A DNA stretch of 64,000 nt from Lacinutrix venerupis. GTDB lineage: Bacteria; Bacteroidota; Bacteroidia; Flavobacteriales; Flavobacteriaceae. Shown here piece after piece: positions 1 to 8,582 of the stretch. The notes below the pieces were generated by a model, which was not told the DNA's origin, searched no databases, and saw only the letters and a list, made by a program, of their open reading frames with translations. How positions within the stretch are numbered: the stretch's first letter is position 1; every line of letters begins with the position of its first letter. The translations under genes were made by a program, and so were the position numbers. Location: NCBI RefSeq assembly GCF_003663945.1, contig NZ_RCCH01000002.1, positions 62,001 through 126,000 on the forward strand, written 5' to 3'.

Positions 1-1
1 G

Positions 2-136
2 CGCAAAACTACAGAACAAGCTGTAGTTATGTTAATTCCTGTAGCCCTTATATTTGGATTATTTGCAGCAGGTGCAACTTTTCTTCTAAAAAAGATGAAG
101 CGTATTGATCGAGAAGAAATAAACTACCAAAAATAA
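2..136 (+). CDS. C-terminal end of an unidentified membrane protein (partial)
   Basis: The reading frame is open from the left edge of the window and stops with TAA at 134-136, giving a 44-residue C-terminal fragment. It contains one strongly hydrophobic stretch (around VVMLIPVALIFGLFAAGATF) followed by a positively charged tail (KKMKRIDREE), the pattern of a final transmembrane helix with a cytoplasmic tail. The family cannot be told from so little sequence. The next gene starts 35 bases downstream on the same strand, so the two could be co-transcribed. Confidence 0.55.
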   Translation, partial: RKTTEQAVVMLIPVALIFGLFAAGATFLLKKMKRIDREEINYQK

Positions 137-171
137 AACATTATAAAACACTCCTGTTAATCGGGAAATGT

Positions 172-465
172 ATGAGCATAATAACAAACATAAATAAACT
201 ATTCGACCATAGAATTAGACTTGGAATCATGTCTATTTTAATGGTAAACGAATATGCAGATTTTAACACATTAAAAGAGCTTTTAGGCGCTACCGATGGT
301 AATTTAGCAAGCCATACTAAAGCACTAGAAAAAGCCGAATACATAAAAATTGAAAAACAATTTATCGGAAAAAAACCAAATACAAGATATAGCACTACCA
401 AATTAGGTAAAGTAGAGTTTAAAAAACATATTAACGCACTAGAAAAATTAATACATAAATCTTAA
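172..465 (+). CDS. Winged-helix transcriptional regulator (HTH_34/ArsR-MarR-like)
   Basis: A 97-residue protein that is essentially one winged-helix DNA-binding domain. Residues ~8-25 (LFDHRIRLGIMSIL) are the typical first helix of this group. Residues ~31-60 contain the helix-turn-helix (FNTLKELL...GNLASHTKALE), and residues ~58-80 form the wing with the YI-IEK...KPNTRY pattern ending in TxLGK. Small proteins of this type are often encoded next to a membrane protein that they control. Here creD begins 55 bases downstream, and a 17-base palindrome that could be its operator lies in between. The ligand is unknown. The start at 172 is the first ATG in frame and keeps the whole domain. Confidence 0.85.
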   Translation: MSIITNINKLFDHRIRLGIMSILMVNEYADFNTLKELLGATDGNLASHTKALEKAEYIKIEKQFIGKKPNTRYSTTKLGKVEFKKHINALEKLIHKS

Positions 466-485
466 ACACTTTTTTTTAATTAATC

Positions 486-502
486 ACTTTGAAATACAAA
501 GT
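486..502. promoter_or_regulatory. Candidate operator palindrome upstream of creD
   Basis: ACTTTG-aaata-CAAAGT is a perfect 6+6 inverted repeat with a 5-base spacer, located between the winged-helix regulator gene and creD and ending 18 bases before the creD start. A second CTTT follows at once, so the right arm also lies in AAAGTACTTT. Its position suggests a binding site for the regulator encoded just upstream. This is inference from position and symmetry only. Confidence 0.45.
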
Positions 503-520
503 ACTTTTAAAACAATAATT

Positions 521-1918
521 ATGCAAGACTCACAAAACACAAACAACCTGCACAATAGGAACACAAACAAATTTGGACATTGGTTAAAAACATCAATCAC
601 TGCAAGACTAGCAATGGTTGGTTTTTTAACATTAATTTTATTAATACCATTATTTTTTATTCAGAATTTAATTAATGAGCGCTCTAGAAGACAAGAAAGT
701 GTTGTAAAAGAAATAAATGATAAATGGGGAAACGAAGTACTTCTCTATGGTCCTATTTTAAAAATACCGTATAAAGTGTTTACTCAAAAAACGGTAACAA
801 ATAAGGAAACTAATGAATCTTACACCGAAACTATTGAAAACATAAATTATGCCTATTTTTTTCCTTCAGAATTAGATATTGCTTCAACCGTAAATCCTGA
901 AAAAAAAGAACGTGGTATTTTTAAAACTGCTGTTTACGATAGTAAAATAAATTTAAACGGAAACTTTAAAAATCCAGACTTTTCGTTAGGAGAAATAAAC
1001 CCTAAACATGTTTTATGGGACAAAGCAAAACTTATGGTAAAAACCTCTAATCTTAAAGGTGTTACCACTGCTAAACTTCAATTTAATAATAATTTATACG
1101 AGTTAGCTTCAAATTACAGCGACAAAAAAGAGCAACGCTATAATAGCTTAGCTATGCATACACTTGAAACAAAAAACTTAAAAAAATTAACCGAGGACGT
1201 TTTTAAAAATAATATAAATTTCAGCTTTAATTTTAATGTAAAAGGAAGCGAACAAATAAGATTTATTCCTATTGGTAAAGAAACTAAGGCTAACATAAAC
1301 TCCAATTGGAAAGATGCTAACTTTTTTGGTGAGTTTTTACCATATAACGATAATAAATTTACAAGCGATGGTTTTAATGCTAAATGGAATATACTGGATC
1401 TTAACAGACCGTTTTCTCAACAACACTATGGATATTTACCAGACTTAAAAGAGTTTGCTTTTGGTGTTAATTTTATGATTCCGGTAGACGAATATACCAA
1501 AAGCGAACGCTCTGCCAAATATGGATTTTTGGTTATTGGCTTAACGTTTTTATTATTCTTTTTAATACAAACATTAAGCAAAATTGGTATTCATCCTTTT
1601 CAATATTTAATGATTGGGTTAGCACTTACCATGTTTTACACCTTACTTGTTTCTATTAGCGAACATAGTAACTTTTTAAAAGCCTATTTAATTGCAGGAA
1701 CATCGGTAATCGCGCTTATTACATTATACTCTAAATCTATTTTAAAAACATGGAAATTTCCAGTATTTATTGGCCTTTCTTTAACCGCGTTATATACATT
1801 TATATACATAATTATTCAACTCGAAAGTTACGCATTAGTTGTAGGTAGCATAGGCTTATTTATAATACTAGCATTAGTAATGTTTGTTTCAAGAAAAATA
1901 GATTGGAATAATGGATAA
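521..1918 (+). CDS. creD: Cell envelope integrity protein CreD
   Basis: A 465-residue inner-membrane protein that matches the CreD family (PF06123) in length and layout. An N-terminal membrane helix lies at ~29-50 (ARLAMVGFLTLILLIPLFFI), followed by the conserved INERSRRQ and then a large extracytoplasmic domain (~60-330) with the GPILKIPY stretch. After the family-typical 'KSERSAKYGFLVIGLTF' helix come further hydrophobic helices to the C-terminus. CreD is known in Proteobacteria from the CreBC regulon and affects envelope stability and beta-lactam response; its biochemical role is unclear. In Bacteroidota it is commonly paired, as here, with a small winged-helix regulator rather than CreBC. 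The palindrome at 486-502 may control it. Confidence 0.92.
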   Translation: MQDSQNTNNLHNRNTNKFGHWLKTSITARLAMVGFLTLILLIPLFFIQNLINERSRRQESVVKEINDKWGNEVLLYGPILKIPYKVFTQKTVTNKETNESYTETIENINYAYFFPSELDIASTVNPEKKERGIFKTAVYDSKINLNGNFKNPDFSLGEINPKHVLWDKAKLMVKTSNLKGVTTAKLQFNNNLYELASNYSDKKEQRYNSLAMHTLETKNLKKLTEDVFKNNINFSFNFNVKGSEQIRFIPIGKETKANINSNWKDANFFGEFLPYNDNKFTSDGFNAKWNILDLNRPFSQQHYGYLPDLKEFAFGVNFMIPVDEYTKSERSAKYGFLVIGLTFLLFFLIQTLSKIGIHPFQYLMIGLALTMFYTLLVSISEHSNFLKAYLIAGTSVIALITLYSKSILKTWKFPVFIGLSLTALYTFIYIIIQLESYALVVGSIGLFIILALVMFVSRKIDWNNG

Positions 1919-1934
1919 TTAAGTAAACCATAAT

Positions 1935-1971
1935 GGCACTCCTCTGTAAAAAAAAATCATGAGTGTCGTTT
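1935..1971 (+). terminator. Weak terminator-like hairpin after creD
   Basis: GGCACTC (1935-1941) can pair with GAGTGTC (1961-1967), with one G-U pair, and is followed by GTTTT. The loop of 19 bases is long, so this is a weak candidate for creD transcription termination. Confidence 0.3.
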
Positions 1972-2124
1972 TAATAACAAATAAACAGTTATTGTTTTTA
2001 GCTCTTGGACATTTAATATTTAACCGCTAGAATATTGAGAATTAAAATTATAGGATACGATATAACATATTAATCCGCTTGTTTTCATTAAATTTAGGAA
2101 TCTAAATTTTTAATTTTAAATAAT

Positions 2125-4014
2125 ATGAAAAACTTACCAGCCTATTTTTTACTATTAGTATTCCTCTTTTTTTCATGTAATAATAAAGAAAAAGAAAACA
2201 CACTCACAATGGGAGAATTTGAAATGTCTACAAATAAAATTATTCAAAACGATCCATTTACTATTACTTACAATGGAGATAAAAAAATAGACGAAAGCAT
2301 CTTTTATAATTTAGTGCAATCTAAACCATATGCTTACGATTTAAATTTTAATGACAACAAAGCCGTTATTACTGTTCCAGATTCTGTAAGTGCAATATCA
2401 TTTCATTTTAAAATAGATGATAAATTTGACAACAATAATAAAGAAGGTTATTTATTTCCTGTTTATAATAAAAATGAAGAAATTGCCAAAGGAGCAAATG
2501 CTGCAATAGAATATTACAAACTTGGTAATGGTAGCGACTTCGGTTTAAAAGGATCTGAAGAAAACAGCTTAAAAGCATTAGAAAAAGCAATAAATACGCA
2601 TCCGGAAATTAAAGAAAACTGGAGAGTAATACATATACAATTAGCACAAACAGAAAATAAAGATAAAGCAAAGAGATTAGCAGAATTTTACATTAGCGAC
2701 ATAACTTCTAAAAATAATTTAACCGAAGAAGATTACTCTAATATATCTACCATCTATGCAAACCTTAGAAACAGAGCAGCAATGGATTCTGTCTCTAAAA
2801 TTGCAATGACTAAATTTCCTAAAGGTAAAGCTAAGCAACAATCGCTAATGAACAACTTTTACGATGCTAAAACACTAGCTGAAAAAGAGAAAATTTTTAG
2901 TGAAATTGAAACCAGTTTTGGCATGAATCCCTCTTTAACCTATGCAGCTACTGGTTTAGCTGCTGAAAAATTTAAGGCTGGCGACGAAGCTAATTTTAAA
3001 GTTTATGCAGATAAAATTGAAGGAAAACAAGAAAAAGCCGGATTATATAACAGTGTTGCTTGGCCAGCTGCAGAGAGTGGTGAGAATTTAGAAATGGCTT
3101 CTAAACTATCTAAAGCTTCTTTAGATTTAATAACTGCTACCAAAACCGATTTATCCAATAAGCCTCAATATTTATCTAAAAAACAATATGAAAACAGTTT
3201 AAATAGCACGTATAATATGTATGCAGATACTTATGCTTTAATACAATTTAAATTAGGAAATATAAAAGAAGCCATTAAGTATCAATCTCAAGCTATTGGA
3301 GAAGGAAAAGAAGCAGAACTAAACGAACGTTACATTCAATTTTTAATGGCAGATGAGCAATATGAATTAGCTGCTAAAAAAGCAAATAGTTTTTTAAACT
3401 CAGGAAATAGCACAAAAAAAATAACCGAGTACTATAAAACAGCTTACACAAAAGTAAACCCTAATAAAAGTATTCAAGATTTTAATTTAATAATTGCAGA
3501 TCTAAAAGAAAAAAATCGCAAAAAAGAATTAGCCAAATTAAAAAAGTCTATGCTTGATGAAGAAGCACCACAATTTGTTTTAAAAAATTTAGAAGGTAAA
3601 AATATAGCTCTAAATGAATTAAAAGGAAAGACTGTTATTTTAGATTTCTGGGCAACATGGTGTGGACCTTGTAAAGCATCTTTTCCTGGAATGCAAGAAG
3701 TAGTTGAAAAGTATAAGGAAGATGAAAACGTTGTATTATTATTTGTAGATACTTTTGAAAACGGTGCTAATCGTGAAAAAGATGTTGCCAAATTTATTAA
3801 AGACAATAACTACGATTTTCATGTATTAATAGATGAAAAAATAAAAGATAGTAACAAGTATGAAGTGGCTAATAAATATGGTATAACAGGAATTCCAACA
3901 AAAGTAATTATTGGTCCAAGTGGAAAAATAAACTTCAAATCTGTTGGCTTTAGCGGTAGTAACGATAAACTAAAACAAGAAATGGATTTAATGATTGAGC
4001 TTTTAAAATCTTAA
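2125..4014 (+). CDS. TlpA-like thioredoxin-domain lipoprotein with helical repeat region
   Basis: A 629-residue lipoprotein: the signal peptide ends FLFFSC with the lipidated Cys at residue 18. Residues ~130-470 are helical and repeat-like (TPR-like stretches such as AIKYQSQAIGEGKEAELNERY), suggesting a protein-protein interaction region. The C-terminal ~150 residues form a TlpA/AhpC-type thioredoxin fold, with the active site WCGPC (Cys513 and Cys516) in 'FWATWCGPCKASFPG' and the later cis-Pro loop 'TGIPTKVII'. It should act in the periplasm, anchored to a membrane, as a disulfide reductase. Its partner is unknown. It appears to be a single-gene unit ended by the strong terminator at 4037. 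Confidence 0.88.
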   Translation: MKNLPAYFLLLVFLFFSCNNKEKENTLTMGEFEMSTNKIIQNDPFTITYNGDKKIDESIFYNLVQSKPYAYDLNFNDNKAVITVPDSVSAISFHFKIDDKFDNNNKEGYLFPVYNKNEEIAKGANAAIEYYKLGNGSDFGLKGSEENSLKALEKAINTHPEIKENWRVIHIQLAQTENKDKAKRLAEFYISDITSKNNLTEEDYSNISTIYANLRNRAAMDSVSKIAMTKFPKGKAKQQSLMNNFYDAKTLAEKEKIFSEIETSFGMNPSLTYAATGLAAEKFKAGDEANFKVYADKIEGKQEKAGLYNSVAWPAAESGENLEMASKLSKASLDLITATKTDLSNKPQYLSKKQYENSLNSTYNMYADTYALIQFKLGNIKEAIKYQSQAIGEGKEAELNERYIQFLMADEQYELAAKKANSFLNSGNSTKKITEYYKTAYTKVNPNKSIQDFNLIIADLKEKNRKKELAKLKKSMLDEEAPQFVLKNLEGKNIALNELKGKTVILDFWATWCGPCKASFPGMQEVVEKYKEDENVVLLFVDTFENGANREKDVAKFIKDNNYDFHVLIDEKIKDSNKYEVANKYGITGIPTKVIIGPSGKINFKSVGFSGSNDKLKQEMDLMIELLKS

Positions 4015-4036
4015 TTTTAAATAGTATTTCGCAAAT

Positions 4037-4068
4037 AAAAAGGCTTCCAAATTGGAAGCCTTTTTTTA
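4037..4068. terminator. Bidirectional intrinsic terminator
   Basis: A-run, then AGGCTTCCAA / TTGGAAGCCT forming a stem of about 10 pairs with almost no loop, then a 7-T run. It terminates the thioredoxin lipoprotein gene on the plus strand and, through the A-run, can also serve the convergent minus-strand gene ending at 4099. Confidence 0.9.
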
Positions 4069-4098
4069 TAATATTAAAAGTAACATTTTATATGTTAT

Positions 4099-6231
4099 TT
4101 AGCAATCGTTATTACCGTCTCCATCGGTATCTAAAAGATTAGGATCTGTTATACCTTCTGGCACACAAAGTGTGGAAGCATCATCCACTCCAGAAACCTC
4201 TTCACAATCTGTTAATCCATCTCCATCGCTATCTGCTAAATTAGGATTTGTTATATTTCCATTAGGGTTGCAAGTTGTTTCTGGATAATCTATTCCAGAT
4301 GTTTCTTCACAATCTAACAAACCATCACCATCACTATCTGGATAGCCCAAAGCTGTAATAACACCTATTGTGTTTTGTCCTGTAAAACCACTCTCAACTC
4401 TTACGTAATAGGTTTGTGGTACACCAGAAAGTGTTGATGTATAAGGCATAGATAAAGCATTAACTTCTACTTGCGCATCTTGCAAAGTTTCATAATATAC
4501 ATAATTAAAGTTTGGAAAATCTCCACTCTCATAATACAATGAGAAATCGTAAGTATAACTACCCATGACACAACCTATTTCATAGATTTCGGCATCAAAC
4601 ATATTAGAGTTATTATCGATATCATCTAAATAATCTGGTGTTTGATCTAAATCGGTATCATCATTCATTGGGTTACCATCATTATTAGCATCTTCGTCTA
4701 TTGTATTAATACCATCTCCATCATCATCTACATCTTGGTAATTTGGAGTACCATCTTGATCTGTATCATCATCTTCTAAATTACCATTTTCGTTTAAATC
4801 TTCTAATATGTCTGTAATACCATCGCTATCTGTATCTATTAATTCTACACATGACATTTCGGTTCCTAAATCTGTATTTGGTGATGAAAAATTACCACTA
4901 ATTATATTTGAAGATTGATTATTGGTAAAGTCAAAAACTTGTGCTGTAAAAGCTGTATCCGAAGAACAATATGTTATTACTTGAGAAATTATACCATTTG
5001 TAACAGGAATAAAATGATTTATATTATTATAAAATAAATTAAGGTAACCATCTGTAATTGGCTCTCCACTACAATTATTAAATGTAGCAGAAAAATTGGT
5101 GGTTAATCCCGTACTATTCGAGACTGTAATGGTTATATTTTCATCTACAGCAAATGGACCAATAGTAGTAGTAAAATTAACTCCTTGACAACCAAAATTA
5201 GGCACTATTAATGTTATCTCTTCGTCTTGTGGTACTAATCCACATTCTTCACCATTTGCATTTGTTAAACCATACGTTCCTGTTGCGTTTAATGCTGAAG
5301 AGTATATATCTAATTCTGTATTTGGTAACACGTTTCCGTTTGCATCTTCCAAAGTTATACAAACATTAACTGCAGGATATTGAAAATCCCAATTCCAAAA
5401 TGAAAAATGTGATACTTCTGCCACAAATTTGTCTCCATCTAACTCACCAAACCCTTCTTCTTTCCAATAACCATTATCCTCATCAAAAGACCATAATGGT
5501 ATTGTAACAGGTGGATTTGTTACACTACTTCCTACAGGAATTTTAATTTTTGCTGTTTGTCCAGGAGCAATATTTAACTCCTCTCCTGCTTCTCCTCTTA
5601 GCTCTACAGCAATCATTCCTACAGTTTCCAAAACTCTTAAAGCACCTTCTGCATTTTCGGCTAAAAGCGTTCCTGGCATTTGGTATTTCATATTCGCATC
5701 ATCTACACTTAAATGCTTAATAATAACATCTATATTACCTTGATAAGGACCACCAAATTGATTTATAAAACTTTCTGGGAGCTCAACTTCTGTTCCATCT
5801 GTTAAGCCTAAAGTGAAAGCTTGACCTGCAGTAATTGTAGCCACACTGTCTAAACTTAACAACATTATTTTAACTTGGTTAACTCCTGTAGATGGCACTA
5901 TAGAACGCGAACCATCTATAAATCCTGACTTAGTTGCTTTAATATTAGCAAATTTTTGATATACAGTTGCTTGTGGTATAGAAAATGCTCCATTTGCATC
6001 TGTTACTGCAAACTGAGAACCTATATTAATAGTTACGCCAGCAATTGGGTTATTTTCTTCGTTTACAACAGTACCTAAAAAGCGTGCTTGAATTGCGCTT
6101 CCAAAATTTTGAAGAAAAGGATTAGTATCACCAGCTTCCGAACTTTCGTTTAAAGGAATATTATTATCGTTCTCGCAAGAGGAAAACATAATTAAAATAG
6201 CTAAAGTGAATACATATTTTATAAATTTCAT
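4099..6231 (-). CDS. Surface lipoprotein with carboxypeptidase-regulatory-like domain and calcium-binding TSP3-type repeats
   Basis: A 710-residue lipoprotein (signal ending LIMFSSC, Cys19). Residues ~50-130 form a carboxypeptidase-regulatory-like beta-sandwich (FLGTVVNEENNPIAGVTINIG...FSIPQ). A middle region (~130-290) resembles proteins of unknown function that carry such domains and is followed by Ig-like strands. From ~475 there are Asp-rich DxDxDG repeats of the thrombospondin type 3/OmpA calcium-binding kind (DTDSDGITDILED, DVDDDGDGINTIDED, DSDGDGLLDCEE, DSDGDGLTDCEE). The protein ends inside such a repeat (DTDGDGNNDC), with no further C-terminal domain. A role as an exported calcium-stabilised surface protein is likely. 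The ligand is unknown. Confidence 0.8.
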   Translation of the reverse strand: MKFIKYVFTLAILIMFSSCENDNNIPLNESSEAGDTNPFLQNFGSAIQARFLGTVVNEENNPIAGVTINIGSQFAVTDANGAFSIPQATVYQKFANIKATKSGFIDGSRSIVPSTGVNQVKIMLLSLDSVATITAGQAFTLGLTDGTEVELPESFINQFGGPYQGNIDVIIKHLSVDDANMKYQMPGTLLAENAEGALRVLETVGMIAVELRGEAGEELNIAPGQTAKIKIPVGSSVTNPPVTIPLWSFDEDNGYWKEEGFGELDGDKFVAEVSHFSFWNWDFQYPAVNVCITLEDANGNVLPNTELDIYSSALNATGTYGLTNANGEECGLVPQDEEITLIVPNFGCQGVNFTTTIGPFAVDENITITVSNSTGLTTNFSATFNNCSGEPITDGYLNLFYNNINHFIPVTNGIISQVITYCSSDTAFTAQVFDFTNNQSSNIISGNFSSPNTDLGTEMSCVELIDTDSDGITDILEDLNENGNLEDDDTDQDGTPNYQDVDDDGDGINTIDEDANNDGNPMNDDTDLDQTPDYLDDIDNNSNMFDAEIYEIGCVMGSYTYDFSLYYESGDFPNFNYVYYETLQDAQVEVNALSMPYTSTLSGVPQTYYVRVESGFTGQNTIGVITALGYPDSDGDGLLDCEETSGIDYPETTCNPNGNITNPNLADSDGDGLTDCEEVSGVDDASTLCVPEGITDPNLLDTDGDGNNDC

Positions 6232-6295
6232 AGTCTTTATTTTGTATTTATAAATATAACAAGTTGCTTGTTAAAACTCCTAACCGGACGTTTTA

Positions 6296-7504
6296 TTATT
6301 CTTCACCGTCTACGTAACCTTGTAAATAAGCAAATCTTGGTGTTAATTTACCATCACTTGTTGTCATTTTAGCACGTTTTAAAATACCTTTTTCATCATT
6401 ATTAAAGAAAGATGGAATTACATGCTTTAAGAACATGTCTCCAAAACCTTCACTTGCATCTTTTGGCAACTCGCAAGGTAAATTATCTACAGCCATCATA
6501 GTAATTGCTCCTTCTGCATCGAAAGCAACTTCTTTTTCTGTTTTGGCATCATAACCATAAAAAGGATCTGCAATTGTAGATGGCCTAATTGTACTTGCTA
6601 CAGGACCATCTATATCGCAAGAAATATCGGCTATTAAATTAATTTTAAATTCTGGGTGTTTAGCATCTTCTCTTGTAAACAAATATGGTGCACCATCGCC
6701 ATAAAAATGTCCTGCTATAAAGAAATCTGTGTGTTTAGCATAAGGCATAAAGTTACTTTCGTAATCTGATGCATCTTTATAAAATGCTAATTTATCTCCT
6801 ACTTTACCATCTTTACGTTTAGCATATTCCATAACATCTGCCATAACATAAACAGGTTCTGTAAACTCACTTGTTAAGTACAAGGCATCACTAACTTGTT
6901 TTATTTTTAAATGGTCTAAAATTTCTTTTGCACCATACGCTACTTTTCCTGTACCTGTAAGTAATATTTTAATATTTGGTACTGTTATTTTATCTAACTC
7001 TGCCTTTACAGCGTCTAAATCCCTAAGCGTCTCTACTTTTGGTAAGTTAAATAAATTATCTCGCAAGCCTAAAGCTCTAAATCCATTATACGCACCAACT
7101 AAGCCCGCATAACGACCAAAACCAATTAACCTAGCACCGTTTTGTTTTACTATAGTTTCATGATCGTACATTTCTATATTTTTTTCTAAAATTGCTTTTA
7201 GAAGTTTTCTATTGTACGGTTGTTTTTTAATTGTATGACTAAAGAAAAAGTATTTTTTGTTGGGTATTAAAGCGTCTAAAGGCACTTCTTTTACACCAAA
7301 CATAACATCTGCATCCGTTACATCTTCTGAAACTTGAAAACCTAATTTTTGATATTCTGAATCATTAAAGACTCTAATATCTGAAGATTCGACAACAATT
7401 TCTGCCTCTGGAAAATTGTTTTTTAATGTTTTTAAATCTTGAGGTGAAAAAACTACACGACGGTCTGGCGGGTTTTTACGTTCTTTTATTATGGCGAATT
7501 TCAT
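6296..7504 (-). CDS. NAD(P)-dependent dehydrogenase of the alanine dehydrogenase/saccharopine dehydrogenase (Lys1) family
   Basis: A 402-residue cytoplasmic protein. The N-terminal domain begins with the family pattern 'IIKERKNPPDRRVVFSP' (compare KEE/K...RRV.L.P of AlaDH/PNT and Lys1), and 'HTIKKQPYNRKLL' with 'MYDHETI' also fit Lys1-like proteins. The nucleotide-binding segment is 'IKILLTGTGKVAYGAKEIL' (~180-198), a GxGxxxxGA-type Rossmann loop. The C-terminal 'LIADISCDIDGPVASTIRPSTIADPFY' matches the saccharopine/alanine dehydrogenase active-site region. Lysine synthesis through saccharopine is not expected in this group, so the real substrate may differ. The gene stands alone between two minus-strand genes. 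Confidence 0.75.
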   Translation of the reverse strand: MKFAIIKERKNPPDRRVVFSPQDLKTLKNNFPEAEIVVESSDIRVFNDSEYQKLGFQVSEDVTDADVMFGVKEVPLDALIPNKKYFFFSHTIKKQPYNRKLLKAILEKNIEMYDHETIVKQNGARLIGFGRYAGLVGAYNGFRALGLRDNLFNLPKVETLRDLDAVKAELDKITVPNIKILLTGTGKVAYGAKEILDHLKIKQVSDALYLTSEFTEPVYVMADVMEYAKRKDGKVGDKLAFYKDASDYESNFMPYAKHTDFFIAGHFYGDGAPYLFTREDAKHPEFKINLIADISCDIDGPVASTIRPSTIADPFYGYDAKTEKEVAFDAEGAITMMAVDNLPCELPKDASEGFGDMFLKHVIPSFFNNDEKGILKRAKMTTSDGKLTPRFAYLQGYVDGEE

Positions 7505-7566
7505 TGATAATGTGTAATTATTATTTTCGCTAAATTACTTTTATTAAAAGGCTTTCGCAAATAAAT

Positions 7567-7779
7567 TTAATCTGCTCTAGAAACTTCGCTTTCTAGTTTT
7601 AAAACATAATTTCCATCGTCTTGTTTTATATACAAAGCTTTGTTACCAAACTCTCCATTTCTGGTAACCTCTGTTTCTTTTATTGTTTTTGTTACAGATG
7701 TAGTATATGTTTTTTCTACGGTGCCTCTAGCGGTTCCATTTCCCCAACTCCATTTTACGCTTGTTCCTGTTTTTATCAT
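7567..7779 (-). CDS. DUF2945 (HVA1 TUDOR-like) small protein
   Basis: A 70-residue protein matching the DUF2945 family: 'IKTGTSVKWSWGNGTARGTVEKTYTTSVTKTIKETEVTRNG...NKALYIKQDDGNYVLKLESEV'. The V-W-W-G-x-G-x-x-x-G-x-V core and the ending 'VLKLESEV' are typical. The fold is a small SH3/Tudor-like barrel and the biochemical role is unknown. The start at 7779 is the only sensible ATG. It lies 62 bases after the start of the dehydrogenase gene on the same strand, so the two could form a short unit with this gene first. Confidence 0.8.
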   Translation of the reverse strand: MIKTGTSVKWSWGNGTARGTVEKTYTTSVTKTIKETEVTRNGEFGNKALYIKQDDGNYVLKLESEVSRAD

Positions 7780-7852
7780 TTTTTTATTTTAAAGTTATAC
7801 ATTTACAATGACACATTTTCATAATGAAATGATAAAAGTTAATTGGTATGGC

Positions 7853-7880
7853 TTTTGAGTTAATATTTTTAGTAGTTTTG
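7853..7880 (+). promoter_or_regulatory. Bacteroidota-type promoter upstream of candidate ncRNA
   Basis: TTTTG at 7853-7857 and TAGTTTTG at 7873-7880 match the -33 (TTTG) and -7 (TAnnTTTG) boxes. The spacer is 15 bases, shorter than the usual 17-21, so the -33 assignment is tentative while the -7 box is exact. Transcription would start near 7885, just before the structured RNA candidate. Confidence 0.5.
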
Positions 7881-7885
7881 CTACC

Positions 7886-8036
7886 CTTGAAATTTACAGT
7901 CCTATTTCTTGGTTTGTGCGTTAAGGATGGAGGCTTTGTTGAAGCTCTTTTTTGTTTTTCTTAAAAAAAGCGACTGCCGAGAGCCTGACACGTTTTTGCC
8001 ATTAAAAGCAAAAACGGATAACGCCATTAAAACTAT
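7886..8036 (+). ncRNA. Candidate structured RNA, three-way junction, upstream of ssrA
   Basis: The gap 7780-8103 has no gene but holds consistent pairings. A closing stem GCGTT (7918-7922) pairs with AACGC (8020-8024). Arm A is AGGCT (7931-7935) with AGCCT (7982-7986), an internal loop, then GCT/AGC plus six T-A pairs (7944-7953 with 7963-7971). Arm B is a perfect 9-pair hairpin, CGTTTTTGC (7991-7999) with GCAAAAACG (8008-8016). From memory, the pattern GTTAAGGAT...AGCCTGACAC...GGATAACGCC recurs in intergenic regions of Flavobacteriaceae. The Rfam families Flavo-1 and 6S-Flavo are the candidates I would test first. There is no clear T-run terminator, so it could also be the 5' part of a longer transcript reaching the tmRNA. 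Confidence 0.55.
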
Positions 8037-8103
8037 TTTAAAAAAATGAGATGTTTAAAAAATTCTATTATAAGTTTAGATTTTTTAATTGTTTCTTTTA
8101 ATT

Positions 8104-8497
8104 GGGGCCGCCTGGTTTTGACAGCGAGATTAATAAACTAGTAAGCACGTCGTGTAATGATTTTGAAACACGTTAAAGGCTAGATCAACTTTTTAAACGG
8201 CGAGAATAACTACGCTTTAGCTGCCTAATCTGAATTATAGTAGGATTAAGCCTCGGCTCACAAGGTGAGCAAGCTTTATGTCTCCGGAAAGCCTTGATTG
8301 GCGGCGTTCCATTAGAGATATCGTAAAAGTCAATATAGATTTGGTAGCGCTTTGATGCCATTTCGAGATTAAAAAGATAAGTTAAAAGTAGGTTGTCTTT
8401 AACCAGCTTTTAATCGAAAAAACAAGAAAAGAATAAACGTGTAGAAAGCTACTTTGTTACTTGTTTGGACGAGAGTTCGATTCTCTCCGGCTCCACA
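8104..8497 (+). ncRNA. ssrA: Transfer-messenger RNA (tmRNA)
   Basis: The 5' end GGGGCCG pairs with the 3' CGGCTCCA to form the acceptor stem. The 3' T-arm is visible as GAGAG-TTCGATT-CTCTC (8471-8487). The tag reading frame at 8199-8228 is GGC GAG AAT AAC TAC GCT TTA GCT GCC TAA, encoding GENNYALAA, a typical Bacteroidota degradation tag with the AlaAla end recognised by ClpXP-type proteases. tmRNA with SmpB rescues stalled ribosomes. The exact 3' end (CCA partly encoded or added) is uncertain by a few bases. A terminator follows directly. Confidence 0.97.
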
Positions 8498-8499
8498 AT

Positions 8500-8536
8500 A
8501 AACGCCCTAAAGCATTGATTTTAGGGCGTTTTTATT
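8500..8536 (+). terminator. Terminator of ssrA
   Basis: AAACGCCCTAAA (from 8500) pairs with TTTTAGGGCGTTT (to 8532), with a short loop, followed by a T-rich run. It lies immediately after the tmRNA 3' end. Confidence 0.9.
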
Positions 8537-8582
8537 TTTTGGAAAGTAATGAAAAATTATAAATTTAAAATATTTAGTGTAC

